DNA from: Thermoplasmatota archaeon
GTDB lineage: Archaea > Thermoplasmatota > Thermoplasmata > Thermoplasmatales > Thermoplasmataceae
Assembly (NCBI GenBank): GCA_023489435.1
Contig: JAMDCA010000024.1
Location: 1 to 47,612 of the forward strand
Direction of reading: 5' to 3'
Length of the DNA stretch: 47,612 bases
Shown: positions 19,082 through 29,457 of the stretch, in pieces
Numbering within the stretch: position 1 is the first letter of the stretch
Layout of the letters: each line of letters starts with the position of its first letter
Notes under the pieces: model-generated
Told to the model about the DNA's origin: nothing
Database searches by the model: none
The model's input: only the letters and a program-made list of their open reading frames with translations
Position numbers and translations under genes: made by a program

Positions 19082-20257
19082 TTGACTTTTATGCATATAG
19101 ACAGCTCAGTAGAGAAACTGAAAACCCCAGAGGGATCACTCTATGCAGGGCTTCCTAAATTCAAAGCCCTGTTCGGGCGGGATTCACTCATCTCCTCAAT
19201 TGCTTTACTTGATTATGACAGCAGTATTGCCCTGTCCACACTGAAATCACTCTGCGGGCTTCAGGGAATGAAAATCAATGACATGACGCTGGAAGAACCT
19301 GGCAAGATCATACATGAAATCCAGCAGGATGCAGATCTCATAAATTCAAGAAACAGGGATGTGCCTTGGCTGAAGCAAGGCAGGAATTACTTCTCTGTTG
19401 ACAGTACTCCTCTTTATGTTATACTTTACCACAGGTTGATGGAAAAGGACCCTGCCCTGTTCAATGACATGGTGCTGCGGAATTCAGTGTTAGACGCCCT
19501 CACGTGGATTGTTGACTATGGCTTCAAAGGCAACTTTTTATGTTACAACAAAGCATCGAAAGGCCGGGGCCTGCAGTCACAATCATGGCGGGACGGCATT
19601 GGCGCAGTTCTTGAAAACCTCAAGGATCCTGTTGCAGTTGTTGGAGTTCAAGGATACGCCTACTCTGCATTGAAAATCGGGCTCAAAATCCTTGAAAGGT
19701 CGGGATTAAGGGAAAGCAAGAGCGAATTATATGACAAAATTGAAAATACCGTTGAAAAGCTCAGAGGTCACTTCCAGGACAACTTTTTCCTTGAGGAAAC
19801 AGGTTATTATGCTTTGGCGACAGATGGCGACGGCATTGCGGAAAAAACTATTTCCAGCGACCCTGGCCATCTTCTTTTTTCAGGCATTCTCCACAAGAAC
19901 GAAGAACGAATAGTCATTGACAGGCTCTTTGAAAGCGACCTTATGACTGACTACGGGATCAGGTGCCTTTCTTCCAAGTCACAGTATTTTGATGCCAAAG
20001 CTTACCAGAGGGGAAGCGTATGGCCCCATGATAATTTTCTTATAGCCATGGGTCTCGAGGAAAGAGAATACCACCAACAGGCAGGAGAAATTGGAAAGAG
20101 GGTTTCAGAGGCTCTCGAACTAATTGACGGGTTCCCGGAATATTATGGTGTGGACATGAACGGTAAGCTCATACCTTCCAAAAAGATGAGGATTGTGCCC
20201 TGTGATCCACAGGCGTGGACTGCAGGTGCTTACTATTATTTCAACAGGGGGCATTGA
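19082..20257 (+). CDS. Amylo-alpha-1,6-glucosidase / glycogen-debranching C-domain-like glycosidase
   Basis: LPKFKALFGRDSLISSIALL...EEPGKIIHEIQ, GLQSQSWRDG, RGSVWPHDNFLIAMGL. Confidence 0.82.
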   Translation: MTFMHIDSSVEKLKTPEGSLYAGLPKFKALFGRDSLISSIALLDYDSSIALSTLKSLCGLQGMKINDMTLEEPGKIIHEIQQDADLINSRNRDVPWLKQGRNYFSVDSTPLYVILYHRLMEKDPALFNDMVLRNSVLDALTWIVDYGFKGNFLCYNKASKGRGLQSQSWRDGIGAVLENLKDPVAVVGVQGYAYSALKIGLKILERSGLRESKSELYDKIENTVEKLRGHFQDNFFLEETGYYALATDGDGIAEKTISSDPGHLLFSGILHKNEERIVIDRLFESDLMTDYGIRCLSSKSQYFDAKAYQRGSVWPHDNFLIAMGLEEREYHQQAGEIGKRVSEALELIDGFPEYYGVDMNGKLIPSKKMRIVPCDPQAWTAGAYYYFNRGH

Positions 20258-21276
20258 TGAAGGCAAGATGCACAAATTGTGGTGAGGCTCGCAACAGTGG
20301 AGCTTTGGCTTATCTTTGCAATTGCGGAGGTATCTATCGTTATGAACCTGATTTCAAATACAAAGATGGGGGATATCTTGCCAATTACCCATACCTCAAC
20401 CATGCAGTGAGTATTGGGGAAACAAAGACACCAATAGTGGAGATGGGCAATCTAATGCTTAAACTGGAATATTTCTCACCCACATTTTCCTATAAGGACA
20501 GGGGAACAAAAGCACTCATTTCTTTCCTGAAGGGACAGCTTCCTGCTGGATCCAGGATAAATGAGGATTCATCAGGAAACGCAGGGGCTTCTATTTCTGC
20601 TTATGGGGGAGCTGCAGGCTTTGATGTCAATATTTTTGTTCCCGAAAAAACCGTTGTTTCAAAGGTCAAGCAGATAGGGCTTTATGGTGCAACCATACAC
20701 AAGATTACCGGATCAAGGGAAGATGTTTCCGCTGCTGCCAGAACGGCAGAGGGCTATTTTGCCAGTCACGTGTACAATCCTGAATTCAGGGACGGAATGA
20801 GGGAGATCAGCTACGAGATTTTCCAGCAGGCAGAAAAAATGCCTGATTATATCTTTATCCCAGTTTCGGCAGGAACTCTGCTGCTTGGAGTTATATCTGG
20901 ATTCCAGCACCTGCTGGATTCCGGTGAAATCTCCAAACTGCCCAAATTCGTGGCAGTCCAGACCGAAGCTGTAATGCCGCTCTGCGCCAGGATGAATAAA
21001 CTACCCTTTGACCCGAAGGCAAGCGTTCCTTCAATTGCAGATGCCCTGGTTTCAAGGGAACCTCCGCTTCTTGAACTGATGCATAAAGCCATGCTAGAGA
21101 ACGGTGCCTGCATTACGGTTTCTGAGGAAGAAATAGTTCTTGCCAGGAATGAGCTTGCCACAGCAGGGATACTTGTGGAATACAGTTCGGCAACAGTTTA
21201 TGCGGCGCAGAAAAAATTCGGGGGAGATGGAAAAAGGCTCCTGATAATGACCGGAAACGGCCTCAAGAATTTGTGA
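20257..21276 (+). CDS. Threonine-synthase-like PLP-dependent enzyme
   Basis: Zinc-ribbon-like CTNCGE...CNCGG, SPTFSYKDRGT PLP lysine, DSSGNAGAS; ATGA overlap with upstream gene (ORF track start 20215 is an extension). Confidence 0.8.
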   Translation: MKARCTNCGEARNSGALAYLCNCGGIYRYEPDFKYKDGGYLANYPYLNHAVSIGETKTPIVEMGNLMLKLEYFSPTFSYKDRGTKALISFLKGQLPAGSRINEDSSGNAGASISAYGGAAGFDVNIFVPEKTVVSKVKQIGLYGATIHKITGSREDVSAAARTAEGYFASHVYNPEFRDGMREISYEIFQQAEKMPDYIFIPVSAGTLLLGVISGFQHLLDSGEISKLPKFVAVQTEAVMPLCARMNKLPFDPKASVPSIADALVSREPPLLELMHKAMLENGACITVSEEEIVLARNELATAGILVEYSSATVYAAQKKFGGDGKRLLIMTGNGLKNL

Positions 21277-21278
21277 AG

Positions 21279-21737
21279 TTACGCGGGAGAAGCAACAGCT
21301 TCTTCCGGAACTCTTTCCGTATCAATGTTCTTGTTGTTGATTGTAAGGGAATATCTCAGGTCCGCTCCGCCTCTTTTTACTATAATTGACACACTGCAGT
21401 ATTTGGTAAGGGATAAGCCGATTGCCTTCCTGGCTTTTTCAGGATCAACGTCACCCTCCAGGATGTAATGGATATTTACATGAGTAAGGGTCTTGGGGTG
21501 CTCTTCAGCCCTCTCTCCAGTTACCTCACAGCGAAAGCTCCTGAAGCCAACCTTCATTTTATTTAGGATTCCAACCACATCATCGCTGGAGCATCCCCCC
21601 ATTGCGATCAGAAGGTGTTCTGTGGGAGAAAAATTTTCCGTGTTGTTGGCTATGGAATTCTTCAGTGTGATCGGTACCTTGTCTGGCACATCGCTCTGAA
21701 AACCACCATTTTCAACATACTTAAAAGAGACTTTCAT
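21279..21737 (-). CDS. OsmC-family protein
   Basis: FSPTEHLLIAMGGCSSDDVVGIL and SLTKYCSVSIIVKRGG (two conserved Cys). Confidence 0.9.
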   Translation of the reverse strand: MKVSFKYVENGGFQSDVPDKVPITLKNSIANNTENFSPTEHLLIAMGGCSSDDVVGILNKMKVGFRSFRCEVTGERAEEHPKTLTHVNIHYILEGDVDPEKARKAIGLSLTKYCSVSIIVKRGGADLRYSLTINNKNIDTERVPEEAVASPA

Positions 21738-21800
21738 GCCTTTAAAGATTGTAAAATTGTATTTAGAGTTTGGGAAGTCCCAAACTGGCTTAAAAAATGG

Positions 21801-22301
21801 CTACTCTTCAGGTACCTTTTTCAGGGCGCTTCCCACAGCCTTAAGGGCGTAAAGGGCAGCAGTCAGGCCCGCTGAAATATCTGGGTCCTTTAGCATCGCA
21901 TACAACCTGAGCAAGGAGGTCGCTTCCGGATTCTTGGCACCGTCGACCATTCCGTCCCAAAGTTCATCGCTGTTGAACAGTATGGCTTTTATTGCATCAG
22001 ATGCCTTTTCGCTGGAAAGTGAGTGTGAAAGTGCTGAAACCACATTCATTGTTTTCACAAACCCATACAGGAAATCCCTGGAAGTCATGAAGCTCGAAAG
22101 AAACTCAATGTCGCTTGGGAGGAACTCCGAGGAAAGATTTTCAAGTGCTGATATTAGACCTGAGTCCTTCACTTTGCCAAAAAGGTTGAGCAGTGCCTCA
22201 AAGGAATCCCTGTTCTCAATGAGTCCCTCAATAAGAGGTTCAAGGTCATCCTGGTCATTTCCTGAACTTAACTTCTTTTTTCCTTCTGTTTTCTCTACCA
22301 T
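21801..22301 (-). CDS. DUF1641-like helical protein
   Basis: Short all-helical protein with LIEGLIENRDSFEALLNLFGKVKDSGLISALENL; coupled to an SQR-like flavoprotein. Confidence 0.7.
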   Translation of the reverse strand: MVEKTEGKKKLSSGNDQDDLEPLIEGLIENRDSFEALLNLFGKVKDSGLISALENLSSEFLPSDIEFLSSFMTSRDFLYGFVKTMNVVSALSHSLSSEKASDAIKAILFNSDELWDGMVDGAKNPEATSLLRLYAMLKDPDISAGLTAALYALKAVGSALKKVPEE

Positions 22302-22304
22302 TGT

Positions 22305-23447
22305 TTACACCATCCCTCTTACTATTGTGGAGAAGTAAGTGTCATTGGATGTCCATCTGAGCATGAAATCGCCCTTGTTCTCCGTTATAGCTTTAACTCG
22401 GGCTTCGGGAGTTCCGAGGTACGAAAAAGCCCTGTCCTTGCCGGTGATGTTTATCTGAGGAGCAACCGAAGTGTATTCGTCATCAGAGAGCCCACCCACA
22501 GCATCTGTAATAATTCTAGAGGAAGCAAATGACGCCTCGAGATATCCTGAAGTGGCAAGTTTCCTCTCGAAGAGGTTGTTCGAATCTCCAACTGCATAGA
22601 CTGATCCGTTCCCCTTCAAAGTAAGGGTCTTGGGATCCACTTCTATATATCCGGACTCTCCTGCGAGGCCAGACTGTGTCATCGTCTGCTGTCCCTTGTG
22701 CGGCGGGACCAGAACAAGCAGGTTGTACTTGAACTTGGATTCATCTGCTGCGTTCACCTCCTTGTTCTTCTGGTTCACTGATGTGACAGTTACACTGGGG
22801 TGAAATTCAATATTCTTTTCCTGAAGCCTGTCTCTGATGAATCCTGTAAGGTTTGAGTCGGTTCCAATGTTTTCCGATGGGGCAAGATACGTGATTTCTG
22901 TCTTCTCTCTCAGGCCCTTTGCTGTCAGGAACGAGTCAAGAAGAAATGCAAATTCATAAAGTGCCTGAGGGTACTGAATTGTTGAGCCTGTACTGCCAAT
23001 GACAACATTTCCGCCATGGAATCCTTTGAGGTTTTCCCTCAGCTCGAGGGCTTTCTGAAGATCGTAAAAATGCTTTGCCTCCCCGCTGTATCCTGGAATT
23101 TCCTCTGGCGCATACCTGTTGCCTGTGGCGATTACCAGGTAATCTGCCATGTAACTCTTGCCTGACTTGAGGAACACTATGTGTTCGTCTGCGTTTATCC
23201 TTATTACCTCATCATGGATGTACTGGATTCCACCATTGAGCAGGAATTCAACAGGCTTCACGCTTTTTCTGTAATTCTTATAGCCAAATGGAATGAATAG
23301 CCCGTCAGGTTTGTAAAAATGCCTTGTGGTATTGCCCACAACCAAAATCTCGAGTTCCTTTTCTGTTGCGTGGAATCTCAGCTTGTTGGCAGCCACAAGC
23401 CCAGAAGGGCCGTCGCCAATCACTATAACTCTTTTAGCAACTACCAT
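22305..23447 (-). CDS. SQR-like NAD(P)/FAD-dependent oxidoreductase lacking cysteines
   Basis: VIVIGDGPSGLVAANKLR, DYLVIATGNR, GSVYAVGDSNN; ALYEFAFLLDSFL SQR-like segment. Start MVVAKR preferred over the longer ORF. Confidence 0.85.
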   Translation of the reverse strand: MVVAKRVIVIGDGPSGLVAANKLRFHATEKELEILVVGNTTRHFYKPDGLFIPFGYKNYRKSVKPVEFLLNGGIQYIHDEVIRINADEHIVFLKSGKSYMADYLVIATGNRYAPEEIPGYSGEAKHFYDLQKALELRENLKGFHGGNVVIGSTGSTIQYPQALYEFAFLLDSFLTAKGLREKTEITYLAPSENIGTDSNLTGFIRDRLQEKNIEFHPSVTVTSVNQKNKEVNAADESKFKYNLLVLVPPHKGQQTMTQSGLAGESGYIEVDPKTLTLKGNGSVYAVGDSNNLFERKLATSGYLEASFASSRIITDAVGGLSDDEYTSVAPQINITGKDRAFSYLGTPEARVKAITENKGDFMLRWTSNDTYFSTIVRGMV

Positions 23448-23730
23448 ATTAATCACTCTTTCAAATATCCGTGAATATGTTTCCATAACCTGAAATCCGG
23501 GGTTCTATGGATTTTCCTGATGTGCCATAACTGGTTTCCGACCCTGCTGGGGTCACAAATTCCCGGTTGAAATTCAGGCTAATTCGCACTGCAAATTATC
23601 GTTACTTGTTATTAGTATTTTTTTGTTAATTTCGAATTTATGCCTGCGGGCTAATCTCCCGAAAATTAAAATCATACAGCAACTGCGATTCAAAGTGGAA
23701 AGAATAAATAGTTATCTAACATAAACCTGC

Positions 23731-24030
23731 ATGGACTCCCAGTTAAGGGTTCTCAGCAAGGAAAAGACCACAATCACCCTTGAAATGCTCAATTACGACA
23801 ACACAATTCTCAGGCCGCTTGTAGATGAAATTCTGAAGGATGAGCAGGTAGAAGAGACAAGATACTACATTAAGCACCCTATTATTGACAATCCAGAGAT
23901 ATTCGTAAAGGTTAAAACTGGCAAGCCGCAGGCTGCTGTCAAGAGATCAATCAAGAGGCTCAGCAAGATATACGAAAACCTTGGGACTGATCTCACAAAA
24001 GAGCAGAAGAGACTCGCGGAATCAAGCTAG
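23731..24030 (+). CDS. rpoL: DNA-directed RNA polymerase subunit L
   Basis: NYDNTILRPLVDEILKDEQVEETRYYIKHPIIDNPEIFVKVKTG. Confidence 0.92.
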   Translation: MDSQLRVLSKEKTTITLEMLNYDNTILRPLVDEILKDEQVEETRYYIKHPIIDNPEIFVKVKTGKPQAAVKRSIKRLSKIYENLGTDLTKEQKRLAESS

Positions 24031-24034
24031 TTAA

Positions 24035-25000
24035 ATGGTTGGCAATTATCTGGTGGAACTTCTCCAGGATATACCTGAGGCTCCCCAGTACGAACTCCAG
24101 TCGCTGAGTGAATCTGGAAATTTTAAAATTCTGAAGAATTCTGGAAGCTTTTTCCTTATAAATGGCAGTTGGGACATTCTGAGAAATGCTGCCTACGTTA
24201 GACGAGTGGTAAATGTACTGTCCAACTCAGCAGAAATGGAAGGCCTGGCCGGCTCTTTTCTCCCGGATGGAAAATTTTACGTTCGCTTTCAGGACAGTTC
24301 AGATTGCCATGATTCCAGCATAGAACCCAGTATTGGCGATTTACTGGGAGGGAAGGGCAGGGTTTCCTTCAAGGACCCGGATTTTGTTGTCAGGGTTTAC
24401 CATCTTGACAGTTGGTATGCGGGTGTTGAGATATTCTCTGGCATAGGAAAGGAACTTCATTCGAGAAGAGCTCCAATGAGGCCGTTCTTCTCCCCCATAT
24501 CAATAGACCCGAGGCATGCCAGGTTTATGGTAAATATTGCAGGCACAAAAGAAGGCGAAACAATTCTCGATCCTTTCTGCGGGACAGGAGGAATACTTCT
24601 TGAAGCCGGATTGATGGGTCGGAAAGTCCTAGGCAACGACTGGTCACTCCAAATGACCACAGGTGCAAGGCTTAACCTGAAATATTTTGGGGTGCGGGAT
24701 TACATTATAGGCAACGATGATTTTCTTGAAATGGAGATCAGGGAACCTGTGGCTGCCATAGTAACTGACTTCCCCTACGGCAAAAATTCACGCTTGTCAC
24801 AAAAGAACCTGGAACAACTTTATGGTGCAAGCTTCAGAAAATTTCATGCAATATTGCAAGAAGGCAGAAAGGGTGTTGTAGTTGTTTCAGAAAGGAAACT
24901 CCTTGATTTGGCGAAAGATTATTTTCACATCGAGAAGATCTTCCAGTTCAGGGTGCATCGTTCTTTAACAAGGTATTTCGCTGTGCTTAAGAGAAAGTAA
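24035..25000 (+). CDS. THUMP/TrmG10-like tRNA (guanine-N2) methyltransferase
   Basis: LDPFCGTGGILLEAGLMGRKVLGND and TDFPYG catalytic motif. Confidence 0.85.
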   Translation: MVGNYLVELLQDIPEAPQYELQSLSESGNFKILKNSGSFFLINGSWDILRNAAYVRRVVNVLSNSAEMEGLAGSFLPDGKFYVRFQDSSDCHDSSIEPSIGDLLGGKGRVSFKDPDFVVRVYHLDSWYAGVEIFSGIGKELHSRRAPMRPFFSPISIDPRHARFMVNIAGTKEGETILDPFCGTGGILLEAGLMGRKVLGNDWSLQMTTGARLNLKYFGVRDYIIGNDDFLEMEIREPVAAIVTDFPYGKNSRLSQKNLEQLYGASFRKFHAILQEGRKGVVVVSERKLLDLAKDYFHIEKIFQFRVHRSLTRYFAVLKRK

Positions 25001-25050
25001 CACTTCGGTTACCTGTTGTATTTATATAGAAGAACAAATTTACTTGTGCA

Positions 25051-25593
25051 ATGTCTGCCCAATCCTCGAAGAACAGCAAACTTAGAAATCCGCTGGCTGA
25101 CGAAGCAGTCACAAGCAGAAGCAGGGCTCTTACCAGAGACCACCTGCGTCTCGTAAGGCTTGACAGGGAACTTTCAGAAGCCAATTCACAGCTTGCAAAG
25201 TACAAGGAACTTTACATGAGGCAGAGGGCAGAAATGGAGAACTATTCCAAAGCCATGGAGAGGGAAAAAACTCTCATAACAAAGAATGCAAGCAGAAATG
25301 TGATAAAGGATCTGCTGCCCCTTCTGGATTCCTTTGATTCTGCAATAAGTGCATCAAAGGGTGATGGAAACATCGTCGCCATGCACAATCAGCTCATGAA
25401 AATTCTTTCTGCATATGGATTCAGTTCCATTGATGCAAAGGGCAAAAAATTTGATCCTTATCAGCATGAGGTAATTGCAGTGAATCAGTCAAATGAAGAT
25501 GGAACAGTTCTTGAAGAAGTTCAGAAGGGCTATAAATTGAATGAAGAAATAATCAGAACATCAAAAGTCATTGTAGGAAAAAAAGGTGAATAA
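25051..25593 (+). CDS. grpE: Nucleotide exchange factor GrpE
   Basis: Coiled coil followed by [13 protein letters not shown]...[22 protein letters not shown]; precedes dnaK. Confidence 0.93.
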   Translation: MSAQSSKNSKLRNPLADEAVTSRSRALTRDHLRLVRLDRELSEANSQLAKYKELYMRQRAEMENYSKAMEREKTLITKNASRNVIKDLLPLLDSFDSAISASKGDGNIVAMHNQLMKILSAYGFSSIDAKGKKFDPYQHEVIAVNQSNEDGTVLEEVQKGYKLNEEIIRTSKVIVGKKGE

Positions 25594-25595
25594 AA

Positions 25596-27440
25596 ATGTC
25601 AAAGATCATTGGTATTGATTTGGGAACAAGTAACTCGGCTGCAGCAGTTGTAATCTCCGGTAAACCCACAGTAATTCCCAGTGCAGAGGGTGTTTCAATT
25701 GGGGGAAAGGCATTTCCAAGCTACGTTGCCTTCACAAAGGAAGGAGATCTCCTGGTTGGTGAACCTGCGAAGAGACAGGCACTTCTCAACCCGGAAGGCA
25801 CAATTTACGCTGCTAAGAGAAAGATGGGAACAGACCACAAGTTCAAGGTTAAGAATAAGGAATACACTCCTCAGCAGATATCTGCATTTATACTCCAGAA
25901 GATAAAGAGAGATGCAGAGGCATTCCTTGGTGAAGAAGTGAAGGAAGCTGTCATCACAGTGCCCGCTTACTTCGACGATAACCAGAGGCAGGCAACAAAG
26001 GATGCTGGGCTCATAGCAGGCCTGGAAGTAAAGAGAATCATAAACGAACCTACCGCAGCTTCCCTGGCTTATGGCATTGACAAGCTCAACGAATCCCAGA
26101 AGATTCTGGTTTTCGATCTTGGAGGAGGCACTCTTGATGTCACCATAATGGACTTTGGTGAGGGAGTTTTCGAAGTTGTATCAACTTCTGGAGACACGCA
26201 TCTTGGAGGCACAGACATGGATGAGGCAATAATCAAGTATCTCCTTGACGACTTCAAGAGCAAGGAAGGTGTGGACCTCTCAAAGGACAAAAACGCATAC
26301 ATCAGGCTCAAGGATGCTGCCGAAAAGGCCAAGATTGAACTTTCTTCAACCGCGACCACTGAGATAAACCTGCCTTACATTACAGCTAACCAGGATGGCC
26401 CGAAGCACCTGCAGCTCAATATGAGCCGGTCAAAGCTTGAGGAACTCATTAGCCCGATTGTTGAAAAATGCAAAGCTCCTATAGAGAATGCACTCAAGGG
26501 CGGGAAGCTCTCAAAGGGAGACGTAACCAAGATCATACTCGTTGGTGGACCTACCAGAATACCATTAGTGAGGAAATTCGTCGAAGACTTCTTCGGAAGA
26601 AAGGTGGAAGGAGGAGTTGACCCAATGGAGTGTGTTGCCATAGGCGCTTCAATACAGGGTGCAGTTCTTTCCGGTGAAATCAAGGATATTGTGCTTCTTG
26701 ATGTCACGCCGCTTACTCTGGGCATTGAGACACTTGGTGGTGTTGCAACCCCGCTTATACAGGCAAACACTACAATTCCCACAAAGAAATCGCAGATATT
26801 CACAACTGCCGGAGACATGCAGACGGCTGTCACAATACACGTTGTGCAGGGAGAGAGGGCCATGGCCGCAGACAACGTTTCACTGGGAATGTTCAATCTC
26901 GTTGGAATCCCTCCTGCAGCAAGGGGCATTCCTCAGATCGAAGTTACCTTTGATATTGATGCCAATGGAATCCTGAACGTATCAGCAACGGACAAGGGGT
27001 CTGGAAAGAAACAGAGCATTTCCATAACCGCATCAACAAAGCTGTCCAAGGAAGAGATTGACAAGATGAAAAAGCAGGCAGAGGAATTTGCTGAGCAGGA
27101 CAGGAAGCGGAAAGAGGAAGTTGAAAAATTCAACACAGCAGAGACACTTGCATATACCGTTGAGTCGACCCTAAACGATGCAGGAGACAAAGTGGATGAG
27201 GGCACCAAGAAAGAAGTGAAGGAAAAAGTCAAGGAACTCAGGGATGCTGTGACTGCCAAGGACTTAGCAAAAGTTGAATCCCTGACAGAGGAACTTACAA
27301 AGAAGATACAGGAAATCGGCGCAAAGATGTATCAGGAACAACCAGGAGAGCAACAGGCCTCTCAGGGCGAGCAACAGCATGCCCAGGGAGACAAGCAGGA
27401 CAATGAACAGACTGTGGACGCAGACTTCAAGGAACAGTAA
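25596..27440 (+). CDS. dnaK: Chaperone DnaK (Hsp70)
   Basis: [41 protein letters not shown]. Confidence 0.98.
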   Translation: MSKIIGIDLGTSNSAAAVVISGKPTVIPSAEGVSIGGKAFPSYVAFTKEGDLLVGEPAKRQALLNPEGTIYAAKRKMGTDHKFKVKNKEYTPQQISAFILQKIKRDAEAFLGEEVKEAVITVPAYFDDNQRQATKDAGLIAGLEVKRIINEPTAASLAYGIDKLNESQKILVFDLGGGTLDVTIMDFGEGVFEVVSTSGDTHLGGTDMDEAIIKYLLDDFKSKEGVDLSKDKNAYIRLKDAAEKAKIELSSTATTEINLPYITANQDGPKHLQLNMSRSKLEELISPIVEKCKAPIENALKGGKLSKGDVTKIILVGGPTRIPLVRKFVEDFFGRKVEGGVDPMECVAIGASIQGAVLSGEIKDIVLLDVTPLTLGIETLGGVATPLIQANTTIPTKKSQIFTTAGDMQTAVTIHVVQGERAMAADNVSLGMFNLVGIPPAARGIPQIEVTFDIDANGILNVSATDKGSGKKQSISITASTKLSKEEIDKMKKQAEEFAEQDRKRKEEVEKFNTAETLAYTVESTLNDAGDKVDEGTKKEVKEKVKELRDAVTAKDLAKVESLTEELTKKIQEIGAKMYQEQPGEQQASQGEQQHAQGDKQDNEQTVDADFKEQ

Positions 27441-27462
27441 TCTGTCGGGGACCAAGTAATAA

Positions 27463-28569
27463 ATGGCCAAGGACTACTACGAAACTCTAGGGGTGGCAAA
27501 GAGTGCTACCCAGGACGAAATCAAGAAGGCATTCAGGGGACTTGCAAGGAAATATCATCCTGATACAAACCCTGACAATAAGGAAGCAGCTGAAGCTAAA
27601 TTCAAGGAAATCAGTGAAGCCTACGAAGTCCTCTCTGATGAAAGTAAGAGGAGAATGTACGACCAGACCGGGAGCGTCGATTTCGGTTCTGGGAGATCTG
27701 ATTTCACTTGGCAGGACTTCTCCCATTTCAATGATTTCAGTGACCTCGGTGATGTCTTCAGGAATATTTTCGGCGGCAATTTTGGCTTCGGAGGCTCATC
27801 TGATTTTGCTTCAGGCTTTGGCAGGCAGGAAGAAAACCTTGATTTGGTCACCAATCTCAGGGTAACACTGGAAGAGACGTACTACGGTGCCTCTAAAAAT
27901 ATAAAATACAGGCGCAACGAGATATGTACACATTGCAAAGGAACGGGTTCTGACGACGGCAAGCTACACACATGTTCAGTCTGCAATGGAACTGGCCAGC
28001 AGAGGGTTGTTCAGGGACAGGGTTTCTTCAGAATGGTTTCTGTTACTGTGTGCAACACGTGTGGAGGCCGGGGAAAGATTCCCAGCAAGCCTTGCGGTAC
28101 CTGCAGGGGCGTAGGTTCAGTTCCAGTAACCGAAAATCTGGAAATACACATACCGAAAGGTTCTCCTGATCACCTCAGGCTCAGAGTGAAAGGCAAAGGG
28201 CAGTCAAATATGGGAAGAACTGGGGACCTCTTTGTAATCCTGAACATACAGGAACCCAACGGCATGAAAAGGATGAACGATGACATTTACCTCCAGTCTG
28301 AAATCAGTTTTCCTGAAGCTGCACTAGGGGCAGAGAAAGAAATACCACTCTTCAAGGAGAAACTGACCCTCAAAATTCCTCCCGGAACTCAACCCGGCGA
28401 AATCATAAGGATCAAGAATGCAGGAATACCCCATGTAAATGGGCACGGTTCCGGGGACCTGCTTATTGAAACTAAAGTTGTGGTTCCAAAACACCTCTCG
28501 GCTTCGCAAAAGGAGCTCATTGCAAAACTTGAAGAGGAAAACGACAAGAAACACTCCTGGTTCAAATGA
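27463..28569 (+). CDS. dnaJ: Chaperone DnaJ (Hsp40)
   Basis: J domain [19 protein letters not shown] region, four CxxCxGxG-like zinc motifs. Confidence 0.98.
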   Translation: MAKDYYETLGVAKSATQDEIKKAFRGLARKYHPDTNPDNKEAAEAKFKEISEAYEVLSDESKRRMYDQTGSVDFGSGRSDFTWQDFSHFNDFSDLGDVFRNIFGGNFGFGGSSDFASGFGRQEENLDLVTNLRVTLEETYYGASKNIKYRRNEICTHCKGTGSDDGKLHTCSVCNGTGQQRVVQGQGFFRMVSVTVCNTCGGRGKIPSKPCGTCRGVGSVPVTENLEIHIPKGSPDHLRLRVKGKGQSNMGRTGDLFVILNIQEPNGMKRMNDDIYLQSEISFPEAALGAEKEIPLFKEKLTLKIPPGTQPGEIIRIKNAGIPHVNGHGSGDLLIETKVVVPKHLSASQKELIAKLEEENDKKHSWFK

Positions 28570-28676
28570 AGCTTAAATGACTTAACTGGCAGACTTCACC
28601 GGAAAATTTGGCAGACAAAGTATGAATCAGGCTCATGAACCGAAACTTATAAATTTGCTTAAACTAATATTTGCCC

Positions 28677-29111
28677 ATGAAGTTCCTAGTTGCTTTCGAC
28701 AATTCCGATGGTGCAAAGAAAGCTCTCAAATTTGCTATGAAGTTTAAAGGCATATCTGATGAGTACATTATCTGCTATATATCGCCCCTTGTTATGGGGG
28801 CAGGGCCAAACTTTGATGCATATGTGCCACCCTCTCTATATAAGAAAAGTGACGAAACCTCTGACGTGGTGCTGAATGCTGCCAAAGAACTCATAGAAAA
28901 GGAGAACGTCAATGCCATTTTCCTGAAGCTCGATGCCCCTGGCGAACAGATAGCCAGAGCGATGGCGAATCAGGCCAAGGAAAGGGGAGTTGATATTATA
29001 ATAACCGGAACGAGGAAGCTTTCAGGCTTCAGCAAGATGCTCCTGGGCTCAGTGAGTTCAGAAGTGGTAAAGCTCAGCACTGTGCCTGTTCTAGTAGTAC
29101 CTCCGGATTAG
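28677..29111 (+). CDS. Universal stress protein (UspA family)
   Basis: MKFLVAFDNSDGAKKAL...ITGTRKLSGFSKMLLGSVSSEVVKLSTVPVLVV. Confidence 0.92.
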   Translation: MKFLVAFDNSDGAKKALKFAMKFKGISDEYIICYISPLVMGAGPNFDAYVPPSLYKKSDETSDVVLNAAKELIEKENVNAIFLKLDAPGEQIARAMANQAKERGVDIIITGTRKLSGFSKMLLGSVSSEVVKLSTVPVLVVPPD

Positions 29112-29152
29112 CTGGCAAGATATTTATAAGGATTACGCATTCTTGGACACCT

Positions 29153-29395
29153 ATGGGAAGCATAAGGCCATCAAATATCAAGAGAATCGCAATAGAACTG
29201 GTTGAAAAGAACCAGGGAACATTCAACGTAAACTTTGACAAGAACAAGGCAATTCTGAAGACCTCCCTTTCAGGCGTTTCCAAGAGAACGCTTAACCTAA
29301 TTGCCGGATATGTTACAAGATATGTATTGAAAAAACAGTCCAGGCTCAAGAAGGAGATCGAGGAAGGCACTGTTGTTGCCCCTCCAGCCTCCTGA
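29153..29395 (+). CDS. rps17e: 30S ribosomal protein S17e
   Basis: MGSIRPSNIKRIAIELVEKNQGTFNVNFDKNK...NLIAGYVTRYV. Confidence 0.9.
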   Translation: MGSIRPSNIKRIAIELVEKNQGTFNVNFDKNKAILKTSLSGVSKRTLNLIAGYVTRYVLKKQSRLKKEIEEGTVVAPPAS

Positions 29396-29457
29396 TTTTT
29401 ACCAAATATTGGCAATAAACATATTTATTAATTCACAGCATCAGGCATAGTGATTTC

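Noticed and set aside
26375-26929. 184-aa minus-strand ORF
   Set aside because: Fully antisense to dnaK; no homology-like motifs.
27770-27840. Gly/Phe-rich stretch
   Set aside because: Expected G/F linker of DnaJ, not an unusual repeat.
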